DNA from: Basidiobolus meristosporus CBS 931.73
Lineage: Eukaryota > Basidiobolomycota > Basidiobolomycetes > Basidiobolales > Basidiobolaceae
Length of the DNA: 24,083 bases
Assembly (NCBI GenBank): GCA_002104905.1
Contig: MCFE01000956.1
Coordinates: forward strand, 1 to 24,083
Direction of reading: 5' to 3'
Shown piece by piece: positions 7,717 through 18,711 of this stretch. The notes under the pieces are model-generated. The model had not been told where the DNA came from and did not search any database. It was given only the letters and a program-made list of their open reading frames with translations. A program made the position numbers and the translations under genes. Every line of letters begins with the position of its first letter. Position 1 is the first letter of the stretch.

Positions 7717-9296
7717 AGGTTCATATATTTCTGAAGTCTAGGATTTGCTTGGCCAGTCACAACAATAAAGAACTTTGTTCCCAAAGGTGTAGAATGCAAG
7801 TTGCCTTTGCATAGAAAGCATCACTAGGCTTATTAGAGATCATAAAAGTAACAGAAGAGCAATTTTGGATGCTTATAGCTGCTCAGACAAAAGAGGCAGG
7901 GGAAATTGACTATTTTACAAGAGCTGAGATTAAATTTGAGCAACAAAAGTATGAACCAACTTGGTTCAATTTAGATACTTCTCAGATGTTCTGAGATATT
8001 GAAACATGGAGAATTAAGAGAATGTAGCCACCTACTTAGAGCTTAATGTTTTGCAAGCAATAGTTACCCAGTTAAGAATGAGAATAGTTAAGGTTCAGAT
8101 GAAACTTATCTTGACATGAGTTGGAGTTAACTAGCAGTGCAGTATAGCAGCTGTACTTCAAGTAGTTACTGAACACCATGAGGCACCTAATCATTGGTGT
8201 ACACACTCAAGTAGGAGGAACCTAGGTCACTTGTTAAAAGTAGACAGAGGGCAACAAGCAATGATAGAAGCATAGTCACCAATACTCAGTTGTAAGTGAC
8301 TGGATATCTATGAAATGCCCTGATGAAATAATTGTATCTGAACTGCTGCTCAGCAGCTAGGCAACCCAAAAGTCAGCCCTTTGCTTATGTTTGCATCACT
8401 GAAAACAAGCCAGGAGTGACTCCAATGCTGCAATATCTGACAAATTGAATGTGAAGGAGCAAGAAAATTATGCTTTTACTTATTGAGCAGTATGTAGGTA
8501 ATACAGCTGAAGTGCTGTGCAGGCCTGTTTAGCAATATCTTGTAGTGTACTGCAGTGGTTTCTTGGTAAATACATAGTGTTCATCAACTCTGCTAGCTTG
8601 GGCATTACATAAGGCAGAAGTAACTGGATCATTGATATAATAAGTGTGGAAGAGTGATAGTCATAAATGAAACATACAATGGTAAATGCTAGTCTTGAGT
8701 TGTTGAGCTTTTACTGCCAAAAGATACCAAACGCACAACACATCAGCATCTTCAGTAACATACAGATGGAATATATAAGTTAGTGTGTAGTAGCTGATTA
8801 TGGTGCTCATTTCAAAGTAGCAATAGAGGAATAAGTCTAAATTTACTGATATGAAGAAGGCACCAAGGTTCAGGCCATAACTGTAGCCTAAAATTGGCAA
8901 GTAGTCTTGAGTTGCTGAGCATGCCTCCAGCTGCTGAATGATCCAAGTAGTATGCTGCTTCTGCACTCACCCTGAGTTAAAATATTTCTTGACTCAAATG
9001 TTTCCCCAAGCTTATCAGATTCTTGGGATCCTGAAGCTTTTTTAAATATATGCCATCACTTGGCATGTTGTGCAGTACACTAAGACTACCCTGTTATTCT
9101 CTCTAGATTTCTTGACTAACTATTGGTGTATATTTACATGCTCAATGATGGCAAGGCTAGTGCTACTGCAGCTATGGCATGTCCATCAGTGAGCTGTTTC
9201 TCTCAATTTTAGACAATTGCTGCATCAACTCCAAAGGTGCTTATTGGAGAGCTCAACAAAAGCTGCTATTGCCTCCAGGCTTACTGCCTATTATCT
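7717..9296. other. Unassigned decayed DNA
   Basis: No gene or RNA was recognised. The first 100 bases may still be copia RT remnant. A 101-aa minus ORF (8661-8966) has no motif and a composition typical of chance AT-rich frames. CpG is almost absent. Confidence 0.3.
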
Positions 9297-9301
9297 GCTC
9301 C

Positions 9302-9538
9302 TGTTGAAATATTTAGGAGCTCACCTAACTATCAATATATTATGAGCAAACACGTAGTTAAATGATGCATGTCAGATTATCAATTTATATATTAGGTTGT
9401 GATATAGACAGTTACATTCATGTAGTTCTGTAACAAGTATAAATAGTGTGTTGCAACTCAATAAAATATCTACTTAATACTATGTAAACGTTTTAATTCT
9501 CTAATCCACTTTCAATACATTTCTCTAATATCTTAACA
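9302..9538 (+). repeat. Copia-type solo LTR, 237 bp, with target duplications
   Basis: The segment starts TGTTGAAATATT and ends CTTAACA, and is flanked on both sides by the same five bases, GCTCC (9297-9301 and 9539-9543). A 5-bp target duplication with TG...CA ends is diagnostic of LTR element integration. Inside, TATAAATA (9438-9445) is followed 14 bases later by AATAAA (9460-9465), the same promoter and polyadenylation layout as in the copia LTRs at 18712-19080. It is shorter (237 against 369 bp) and otherwise dissimilar, so it represents another family. A lone LTR like this arises by recombination between the two LTRs of a full element. Confidence 0.8.
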
Positions 9539-9543
9539 GCTCC

Positions 9544-10480
9544 CAAGTAATCATGTGCCATATGTAAGACTCCCAGTAAATACTGCAAATATGCTCAACA
9601 GCTACATATTGGGTAAATGCATGAGTTGTAGTTATTTTTAAGTGCTTGGATAAATGGACTTTACTAGTACAGCTTAACATCAGAGAGTGTCAACTGTTGA
9701 ACTTCAAATTAGTAACATAATAATAAAGTAAGATTGCCATTGTGAATAGCATACATCTGCAAGAATGCTCCAGGAGTGTTAACCATTATCAATTCAAGTA
9801 TTAAAATAGTATTAGGGTTGCAGTACAACTTTTGATCAGGGTGTTCATTTGCTGCTGCCAGTGATGGAATAATGCAGAATGGGGTTGTTATAGCAGAACA
9901 ATTTCATGCATTCATTGTTAGATATATCATGGGCAGTTGAATAGTGCTAAATTACCTGTCAAGGGCTGTATGAGGTTTTATACTGTTCTGTTATATGTAA
10001 GCTAGAATATAAACCTGAACACTTACACAACAGTATATTAGCAGTGTAATGGCCTTGCATAATGTACAAATCAATTGCATGTGACTGCTAAATTATGTTC
10101 CATTATGCACACATTGCCAGTCTCATATACACATACAAATCACAATAGTTGGGGCTCTTTGTTAAACTTGCAAGCTGGATATCTGCTTAACATGCTTGGT
10201 ATTTATAACCCACTAAGGGTATTCCAGCAATAATATCTTCTTGTTAAATTATCTGACTCTTTGGGCTTCTTAAAACATACAGCAACTACTTGTTTATTAG
10301 CACTATGGACCATCAGTAACAATGAAATAAGCAAAATCCTTTTTGAAGTTACACTGCTGACACAAGTGCACTATTTGAATCTACATGATTCTATCAACAT
10401 TGATGGGAGCAGTCCCTATTGCTTTAATGCTTATGAAAGTCCATAAAAAACTTGGTGAAACAAGTCCAGATTGGGTTTCT
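9544..10480. other. Unassigned decayed DNA
   Basis: No gene was recognised in either strand. A 61-aa plus ORF at 10261-10446 lacks motifs. The region is AT-rich and almost CpG-free, like other old repeat DNA here. Confidence 0.3.
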
Positions 10481-10846
10481 TGTTTCAAGTCTTGTTATAG
10501 GAGTTAAAGAGGAATAGGGAGTTTAGCTATTATTGTATTCACTAACACTTGAACTGATTTCATTGAGGTTCCAGCAGCACCTTATATACATTTTACCAGA
10601 TCAATTGCTGACTAATTGTACTTCCCAATGTAGGCTGTGGCTGATGACTCATTTGATTGCATCATCATCACCCATTTAGATCCTTCTTAATATATCTATC
10701 TGTCTAATAAGGATCTGCTGATTTATTTGCTGACTAATGCTACTGATAAGATAGATAATACTGTTATACTGATAAGCTAAGCATATAACTAACTAATATG
10801 ACTAAAAACTGATCTAACTTAAACATTCAAGCAGTGGATCATAACA
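10481..10846 (-). repeat. Ty3/gypsy solo LTR, 366 bp
   Basis: Read on the minus strand, this matches the gypsy LTR at 4593-4960 over its whole length: start TGTTATGATCCACTGC (TGCAATGATCTACTGC there), the block TGATAAG-TCT, TATATAAGG, TAGCTAAACTCCC and the end GACTTGAAACA. No gypsy coding sequence adjoins either side, so it is a solo LTR. The flanks are TTCT (10477-10480) and ATCT (10847-10850), at best a decayed 4-base duplication. It sits just upstream of the decayed copia element. Confidence 0.7.
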
Positions 10847-10929
10847 ATCTAATGATATACATTGCAACAATTAGCTCTTATTGACCCAAAGACTTGTGCA
10901 GGTGCTATCTTGTTTAGTGTAGGTATAAC

Positions 10930-11298
10930 TGTTGAATTATTGGATTATTTGGTATCATGCAGCAGCTAAAAGTTTGCTTAACAATTCTAGACCAGTTTTG
11001 TTCACTGTAGGACTTATTTGCAGCCCCAACTTGGCCAGTTTCTTCACATCTATGATCCTATGATTATTCCCCTATTGTGAAGATGAAATTGACACTTCTT
11101 ACCAAACATTATGTACTAACCCTGAAACTGCTACAGAATGCTCCTAAATGTTAAAAAACCTCCTTACTTAGTATGTCAGCTGTATTACCTCTTCAAAGGT
11201 ATAAACACTGATCCTCTTTATGAATAAACAACAGTTTCACTATTATCACTATATCTTGATAAGTTACTTATATCCAAATCACTACTTAAATTGCAACA
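10930..11298 (+). repeat. 5' LTR of the decayed copia element
   Basis: 369 bp, from TGTTGAATTATTGG to TTAAATTGCAACA. It matches the minus strand of the LTRs at 18712-19080 and 23029-23397 along its full length, including the GGTATAAA promoter region and the AATAAA signal. Confidence 0.88.
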
Positions 11299-11310
11299 GG
11301 TTATGAGCCC
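11299..11310 (+). other. Primer-binding site of the decayed copia element
   Basis: GGTTATGAGCCC directly follows the 5' LTR. It is the reverse complement of GGGCTCATAACC, the anticodon arm of initiator tRNA-Met, and equals the site in the intact relative at 23015-23028. Confidence 0.75.
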
Positions 11311-11334
11311 CAATTGCCTTAATCTATCCCAAAG

Positions 11335-14188
11335 ATTACCTCAACCGGCAAACAGAACAATACAAACATTTTCCCTGTAAGGAGAGGTTTGATGGGAAGA
11401 ACTACAGACTTTGGAGAATCAAGATTCAGATCCACCTTGAGGAAAGAAATCTTTGGAATACAGTAATAGGAAAAGAAGTTGACCCCAAAGGAACAGCAGA
11501 AGAAGTGCAGAGTTTCAAGAGATGGAGAAAAACGCCTTTAATGCTATATGTATCATTGTGCAAGATTCCTTCATTGGACAAATCCATGCTTCAAATACTG
11601 CCAAAGCAGCATTGGAATCCTTTGAGAAGATACTTAAAGCAAAAGCAGTATCAAGCAAGCTTTATCTAAAACAAAAATTTTTCAACATGGGGAAGAGCCA
11701 GATTATGACATGCTACAAATCATTACCAGAATGGAGACACTTGCAGAAGATCTTTACAGTATTAAAGCTGCTGTAGATGATGAAGAAAAGATACACTGTA
11801 TGCTTTGCAGCCTACCAGATAAGTATGAACCACTCATACTTTCCTTAGAATGCAGAGAAGACAACTTGACTTTAGACTTTGCTCAAGGAAGATGTCTCCC
11901 TGAAGAACTTGGACTTAATGATCAAGCGGAGAAAATTGTAGACAATTCTTTATTCAGCTCAGAGAGGCACACAGAAAAGAAGGGAAAGCAACAAAACCAA
12001 AGAAAGCCTGGTTGCTGTAACTATTGTAAGAAGCTAAAACACTGGGCAAGAGAATGCAAGAAGAAACAAGCAGATATAAACAGAAACTGGAGCAGGCAAG
12101 CCATATAGCTACTGATGGACAGTTATTTGTAACTGTACAAGAGAGTGCAAGTAACCAAAGTAATGAATGGTATATTGACTCTGGAGCATCACAGCATATT
12201 TGTGGTATAATGGAGTGAGTCAGCAACTCAAAGACTATTCCCGTAAGAAAGCCTTATCTGGGAGACAACTCTGCCCTGGAAGCAACCGCCAGTGGGTCTA
12301 TACTTCTAAATATGAGTGATATCTCAGGGGCTACAGCAGCAAAACTGACTGATGTACTCTCTGTCCCTGGAACAGTTAAGAACCTACTCTCAGCCAGTAG
12401 AGCAACTGCTCAAGGACTGAAACTTGCTTTAACTATGTGGAACTGCTCAATGTTGAGTGCAAATGGACAAAAATTAGCTTTGGGAATCAGAGAGCACAAT
12501 ATATACAAGTTACAATGCAAGATCATTATACCTGAGTATGGCAACATTGCTAAAACTGATGCAACTAACTGGGAGACATGACATAGGAGGCTGGGACACA
12601 TTGGGGGACAGAACATGAGCCAATTGATGAAAAATGAGCTTCTTTCAGGCCCAAATTACTCAATTCCAATCAAATACAGTATCTGTAAGGGATGTTCATA
12701 TGGCAAACAAGCTAGGCAACATCTCAGGAGCTCAGGAGGCATCAGCAGCACCAGAATACTGGCTATTGTACACTCAGACAATTGTGGGCCCATGAGAACA
12801 CTGTCCTTTGGAGACATGGGATTCTCTATGATGCTTATTGATGACAAGACAAGATATACATGGGTATACTTTCTCAAAACAAAGGATGAGGCTTTAGCAT
12901 TGTTTAAACACTTCAAGAAAATGAAAGAAACACAAATCTGGACTAAATTGAAGGTACTCTGAAGTGATAATTTAGGGGCATACTGCTCAAAGGAGTTTGC
13001 ATAATACTACACTTCTACTGGTATAATTCAGCCAGCCACTGTTCCACATACTGCACAGCAAGATGGAGTTGCAGGACATACAAATAGAACAGCAGTAGAG
13101 ATGGGAAGTCCTATGATACATGATATGGGAATGAACTTCAAGTTTTTGTCTGCATCTGTTGCTATTGCAGTATACATCAAGAATAGATGCCAACAACAGC
13201 ACTGCAGGATTCTACACTCTTTGAAGCACATACAGGTAAAAAACCAGACCTCCAGCCCCTCAGGATCTTTGACACTGATGTCTTTTATCACATCCATGAC
13301 AAAAAACGCTCAAGCTGGAACCAAAGAGTAGAAAAGGGATCTTTCTTGGGTATTGTGATGATACTGAAGGGTATAGAGTGTATGATGGCAAGATTCAGAT
13401 GCTGATCAAGAGCAGGGATGTGGTATTAGGGAAGAATTCAGATCAGAAAGCCACAGAAATCTTTGGCCAGCTGCCTGATGATGCAATCAACACTAATGAA
13501 GAAAATACTTACCAAATTCAGCCAGATACAGAAGTTTATTTCTACCAGTTCCAGATTGGAGCAGATTATCCCAGGTAGGAGGTATACCAGAATAAGAAAT
13601 GCCCCTGGATCCTGGTGGTAGACATCCAATGATGATGAAGAAGCTTATCTTGCCTTATGTGCCAAACCTATATGGTACTGGAATACTCTGGAGCAGCTAA
13701 TTGACGGAAATATGATGGTTATAGTGATTCAGATTGGGTCAGCAATCTGATTGACAAACACTTTACCACTGGGTATGTTTTTCTCTAAGCTGGTGCAGCT
13801 ATTACTTAAAATTGCAAGATACAAGCAACTGTGGCCCTATCTACAACTGAAGCTGAATATATGGCTGCTTGCCAAGCAACTAAGGAAGCTATATGAATAT
13901 GGAAATTATCCAAAGATTTAGGCTTTACTCATACACACCAACATGTACTTACAAAGGTAATCAAGGTTGTATTGCATTAGCTGGGAATTGTACTAATTAT
14001 GCCAAGCCAAGTACATAGATATAAAACACAACTTCAAAAGTGAAGCTGTAGAAAATAGCTTAGTAGAGTTAGTTTACTGTCCAACTGACAAAATGGTGGT
14101 AGATATATTGACCAAACCACTAGTTCAACCACAATTTGAGAATCTCAGAGAGGAATTAGGATTAAGAAATTATTTAGTTGAGGAGGAG
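11335..14188 (+). pseudogene. Copia gag-pol pseudogene, start codon lost and RT deleted
   Basis: Aligned with the 1305-aa protein at 19075-22992, this copy is broken. The start codon is ATT (11335-11337) instead of ATG. Several stops and frameshifts follow, for example TGG to TGA in the pre-integrase zinc motif near 12580. Gag remnants run to about 12000, the zinc knuckle (CCNYCKKLKHWARECKKK) is near 12018-12065, the protease site reads DSGAS (about 12177-12191), and integrase pieces run to about 13580. At about 13669 the sequence jumps from the position of residue 780 (LCAKP) to residue 1132 (MVLEYSG), removing the whole reverse transcriptase. RNase H remnants end near 14188. It keeps consensus residues that the intact copy has lost: Gly in the protease DSG, and His in RRLGHIG. 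Confidence 0.9.
14180..14188 (+). other. Polypurine tract of the decayed copia element
   Basis: GAGGAGGAG immediately precedes the TGTTGA start of the 3' LTR at 14189, matching GAGGGGGAG in the intact relative. Confidence 0.7.
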
Positions 14189-14556
14189 TGTTGAAACATT
14201 GGACTAATTGGTATCATTCAGCAGCTAAAAATTTACTTAACAATTCTAGACTAGTTTTGGTCACTGTAGGACTTATTTGCAGCCCCTACCTTGCCAGCTT
14301 CATCACATCTTTGACGCTTTGATTATTCCTCTATAGTGAAGATCAAATTAACACTTTTTACCAAACATTACGTACTAACCCTGAGACTGTTGCAGAATAC
14401 TCAAAAATGCTAAGAAACCCCCTTACTCAGTGTTGCCGCTGTATTACCTCTACAAAGGTATAAAGCTGATCCTCTTTATGAATAAATTAAAGTTCATTTA
14501 TTACCACTATATCTTGATAAGTTCCTTGTATCCAAATCACTTCTTACATTGCAACA
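14189..14556 (+). repeat. 3' LTR of the decayed copia element
   Basis: 368 bp, from TGTTGAAACATTGG to TTACATTGCAACA, homologous to 10930-11298 with about 50 differences. It is followed by GTAAC, the imperfect duplication of ATAAC at the other end. Confidence 0.88.
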
Positions 14557-14561
14557 GTAAC

Positions 14562-15999
14562 CCTAACTAGCAAGAAGACTGTGAAAAATTAGCATAAATT
14601 TCTCATAGATGGCAACTCATGATATCACATGTACCAGTTGCAGGACAGATATGCAGAAATTCTTTCAAGGTAAAGACTGGACTAACCTAAGCTCATTGCT
14701 AGCTCAGCACCAAGTTGCCCACTACTTCTTCATGATTTGCAACTAAATATTTGAAGGATCAATGACTAATGAATATCATCACAATACCTTCCAACTGCCA
14801 GCTTGATACAAGCTGAAGGGCTGATAATATCCAAGTTCCAAGAATAAAACAACAATTACATTAGATCAGAGGGCAGAGTCAAGATTTTCAGTAGTACACA
14901 AATGAATAAAAGCTAGTCTAAAATGCCTATCCTGTCACATTGCATGAAACTACTAGCCTTCAAACCAAGGTACTTCAAGCTGCTAAGAATCCAATGGCAA
15001 AAAATGTTCCACTTCACTAATCCCTTGGATCCTCCACTTGCATCTTGATCTGCTTAAGTTGGTATCACCAAAAACCATAGCCTACTTGGTAGCTACTGAT
15101 ATTAGCTTCATCTTAAGCAGGACAGAAATAATACATATATGTTATTACACTTAACCAGTACAACCTAATCTGGGGCTTTCCAAGTGTTCCATCATGACAG
15201 CTCTGATATGCAATTGTTACTTTTGATTGAGCATTGCATATTGATTGAGTGCAAACAGACAACTCCATGGTCTTATGGACCTATTATAACCCTTAGCTTG
15301 GCTCTTGATAGCACTCCTCTAGCTCCAACTGCAAATAAATTAACTTCATTGTTCATTGCAACATAGTTGTGGTGTCTGACAATGCAGTCTCTCATGGATT
15401 GCTCTGCTACCTTTACAAGCAACAGTACATTATTGACCCTATGGGGTAGGATTGCTGGATCATATCTAGTGCAATAGATAGTTCACAACTGAGTTAGGTA
15501 TCAGCTAGCTCCATTGAGATACTGGCAACTCATTAAGTGTAGGTTTGTGCTACATGCTTGGTTTTTAAAATGTTGATAGCTGAGCTTCCTTGCTGATATA
15601 GTTCTAGAGCATGCAAATAGCAAATCAATGGATTGTGAGAACCCCAGAGTTTCAGGAGCTTCTTGCTTTCAAAACACCTCTGATCCAAGATGGTTTACTT
15701 TAGTCAATCATTCATTTGGATATGTCTTAGCATTTGGCAGGCTTGATCAAATTTGATGAGAAAGCTTCCTAAAGCAGCCATTTCTCTAAGCATCTTGGTA
15801 GCAGCTATCATTACTGCAGTGTGGCTTGTAGCAGAGGGATGCCTATAACTTGATTGCATTGTAATACAAAGACTACAATGTGATCCATGTTAATATACAT
15901 GGTCATTGATCATTATAGGCCCAGAGATACATGGACTAGTGTAGGGCAACAGGTACACTACTCAGCAGTAAATCCTATATTCACCATAGTCTATACATA
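14562..15999. other. Unassigned decayed DNA
   Basis: No gene could be supported. The part beyond about 15300 may hold the decayed C-terminal portion of the minus-strand Tnp2 transposase, but stops are dense and no motif was certain. A 60-aa plus ORF (15184-15366) shows no motif. Confidence 0.3.
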
Positions 16000-17775
16000 G
16001 TGGACACCATTTGTCAATACTCTGGCCAAAGTCTCCAGTGGCACTTTTCTTGATGGTGGTAGAAATTCCATGGCTCAATATAATTAGATATATTGTCTCC
16101 TACTTTTTGATTCATGATGGAGACATGCAGCTCATCTGATAGGTGCTTCACTAAGCCTCAGCATCATGTGTACTGCTAAAAATATCACTGATATACCATG
16201 TGTACTGCTCCAAAGTTAGTATGTATTGAATAAAGAAATAGCCAGTTCATCCAGATGTTGCATTTGTGTTTTTGCATATACACATGAATAGTGATTGGAG
16301 TATCTGAGGAGTACTTCAGGCAGTGGATGCACTGTAAATTCCTGCCAATTCTTATGAATTCCTCTGGTATTTCAAAGGGATCATGTAGTGTGAAATGCTC
16401 ATGTACAACTTCATCATGATAATAGTGAAATTTCTGAAACATAAATGTATTGCTCCTGGTGCAAAGCTTTTGAACGTATCTTAAGTATCTCTGGCCTACA
16501 TTTAGTTGCATATTCTGGCTGATAGCTTATAGATTGCCAACTTAGCTGTAATTGCACTCTGTTTTCTGTACATTCTCATTATGTGAAGGAGTTGTTCTGA
16601 GTGCTGATGATTGGATAATGATAACATTTGTGAGTTTTGGAGTATATCCCTTGGCTCTCACATGTTTAACAGCAATACAGTCCATTATGCCCAGAAAAGT
16701 TGGCTATCTTTCTGATGGCTGGGGAATGATATGCACCTGCGTATGATGGCCAAGCACTAATATCCCACCAGAGCGCATACAAATGCATTCAGCAATGGAT
16801 ACAGGGAGTTGTCCAAGTTAGATGGTTATTTAGGGCAAGATGCTTGTGAGACAACCATAGGACTTCTGCTCTGATGCCATAAGATTGACACCACATTCAG
16901 GTTGACAAGAATCGGAAGCTAGCTGGATTTTCAGGTAGTGTACTTGTGTAAAGCAAATCCATCAGTGCCAAGGAAAAGGCATGGTCATGCATACCTCTAA
17001 AGGAGCCCTTGCTTCTTAGTTGTTGCCAATGTTTGCTATGTAAAACCAGAGAATGTTTGCACTTGATTGATACTGCATGTGGTACTTGATAGCTTCACAT
17101 TATCTGTTGGACTGCAGAGTATCATTAAATTGGGTATTACTGGAATATATCTGGAGTGTGAACAATGTTCTACTCTGGTAGTGGTGGCCAACTGATAAGT
17201 TGGACACTGTTGCAATGGTGGCATTTTCTGAAGTAAATGCCAGGCAACTGATAGCTTATGATGGTATTAGGACAGTCTTGGGGTCATACATAGCCTACAA
17301 CATGACAGTATTCCATTTGTACTGAGTACATGGTAAGTTGCATCCCAGAATAACATAGTCAAGAAGTAGTAATAAGTCCTCAAAGCCCTATTACTGATTT
17401 TAGTGGATATTTGCCACTTCCCTAGCCATGACATCACATCATTTACCAGCAGACAGATCACTGTGAAAACTTGGATCCATAGAGTAATCTAGGCATTTTT
17501 TTCCAAAAGTTTTGAGTCATTGCATAATAAGATCTTGTGGGGCTTGTGCATGGCACTGTAATTAGGGCAGATAGTCTCACAATCCATCAGTGAGCCTGCT
17601 GCTTCAGAGCTATCACTTTGTGTGCCATATTCAGAAGGCTGAGGTGAGCCTAAGATTATTATAAACTCACCTGACTCAATTTGTGCGGGGTGACAAGTAC
17701 AGCTAGGTGTTCTTATAGAAGTATCAAGTAGCTGGCAAGATATTGCTGGTACAGTAGTGACTGATGAATGGCTGA
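16000..17775 (-). pseudogene. Tnp2-type (CACTA superfamily) transposase pseudogene, copy 2
   Basis: Reading the minus strand downward from 17775 gives, in order, the landmarks of fungal Tnp2-like transposases, broken by stops. A P/S/T-rich start (SPQPSEYGTQSDSSE) comes first, then CPTYQ...SRYIPVIPNLMILCSPT (within 17036-17224), resembling the family's CPYC ... YLPLIPRL-ALYA region. FRGMHDHAFSLALMDLL (about 16960-17010) resembles F-DPRDIALGLSTDGF. PAIRKIANFSGHNGLYCC then stop-TCESQGIY (16650-16715; GHNG at 16681-16692) resembles PAVSM-MRMKGHNG--PCR-CEI-G. A 108-aa minus ORF (16185-16511) lies where the next part would be but has no recognised motif. The 3' limit is uncertain. The 5' end is fused to gypsy integrase at about 17775. 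In life such a protein would move a CACTA-like DNA transposon; this copy cannot. Confidence 0.6.
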
Positions 17776-18711
17776 GGATCAATGCTTCTAGTGATATGGT
17801 CATATCAAATATCTGCTTTATCTTTTCTGCATATTGAGATACTTTGGCCTGTGCCTCTTGATGTCTTTGTTCCAGCTGCAGGTGTCTACTTGTCTGACTG
17901 AGCACATCTTTTAAGGTGTCTGTAAGCTTTGGCTATGTGAGATCTCCTGAAATCCCTGGGTCACATCTATACACTAAGTAAAATGACAACTGTTGGGTGG
18001 TGTTGTGTACTCTGACTCTGCATGCAAAAAGTGCTTGGTCTATATATTCATTCCATCTACTGACAGCTCCATTTGCATACTTGGTTAGCATTTCTCCAAA
18101 TAATCCATCAAACTGCTCAGTGACTCCATTAGTTCTAGGGTGATATGCCAAGGTAATCCAGTGTTTGCTCAGCTACATTTTTATGTAGGCTTCCAATGCC
18201 TTTGCCATAAAGTTTGCTCCTCTATTAGATAAAATCGCTACACGGCATCCAAACCTCATAAATATCTCTTGGTAAATGAAACCTGCAACTTCTTACCCAC
18301 TGGCTAATGGTACAGCCTCAGCCACAGGCCATTTGGTAGCAAGGTCAGTTGCTACTAGGATCCAATGGTTGCATTTCCTGGTAGTTGGCAGTCTTCCAAT
18401 AAAGTCAATTCCCCATCTTTCAAATGGTCTTACAGGCTCCAGGGGACAGAGTTCAGCAATTTTCTGTGGTTAACCTCGGTTGATTTGGCAGTATGGGCAT
18501 GCTTTCACCCACAGCTCAATATCTTGTTCCATTCTGGGTCATCATGCTCTGGCTTTCACAGTTCCAAGATGTCTATATCCATTGTGTAGCATATGTACTA
18601 AATCCAGGCAAGCAACATAAGGGCAATAGGCAGTAGAGTTTCCATGATCAAATTTGGTAGAGTTTTTTATCCTGTACCACAAGTTTACTGGCTCTATTCT
18701 GGGCTATCTTC
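17776..18711 (-). pseudogene. Ty3/gypsy integrase pseudogene, downstream half of a split element
   Basis: Minus-strand translation gives a nearly complete gypsy integrase with one frameshift (near 18655) and several stops. The zinc-binding part has HMLHNGYRHLG and CPYCQINRG. The core has FERWGIDFIGRLP (first Asp), ILSNRGANFMAKAL where the second Asp is Asn (codon 18224-18226), and YHPRTNGVTEQFDG with the Glu present. The C-terminal part (ALFACRVRVHNTTQQ, FYLVY, SRHLQLEQRHQEAQAKVSQ) closely resembles the plus-strand copy at 3955-4330. It ends abruptly at the codons for ISLEAL, about 17776, where Tnp2-related sequence starts. The upstream half (RNase H) lies at 23398-23755, separated by the copia insertion; TCTTC at 18707-18711 is one copy of its target duplication. 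Confidence 0.88.
18707..18711. repeat. Target site duplication of the intact copia element, left copy
   Basis: TCTTC lies immediately before the element and is repeated exactly at 23398-23402 immediately after it. Five bases is the usual duplication for copia integrases. Confidence 0.9.

Larger units (their letters stand above)
10925..14561 (+). mobile_element. Decayed Ty1/copia element, RT deleted, with near-matching target duplications
   Basis: The element body is 10930-14556 (3627 bp). It has both LTRs, a primer-binding site, a decayed gag-pol and a polypurine tract, all in the order of the intact relative at 18712-23397 (4686 bp). The size difference of about 1.06 kb is explained by one internal deletion at about 13669. 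Flanking five-base sequences are ATAAC (10925-10929) and GTAAC (14557-14561), a target duplication with one mismatch. The two LTRs differ at about 50 of 369 positions by eye, so it is far older than the intact copy. Confidence 0.88.

Noticed and set aside
8661-8966. 101-aa ORF on the minus strand as a membrane protein gene
   Set aside because: Hydrophobicity comes from AT-rich codons in a decayed region; there is no motif, homologous copy or supporting context.
9297-9543. Pairing the solo LTR with the RT scrap at 7651 as one element
   Set aside because: The perfect GCTCC on both sides of the single LTR shows it stands alone; there is no partner LTR or PBS upstream.
11335-14188. RIP (repeat-induced point mutation) as the cause of decay
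   Set aside because: RIP would favour CpA to TpA changes. Losses here are mainly at CpG, and CpA/TpG remain common, so methylation-linked deamination fits better.
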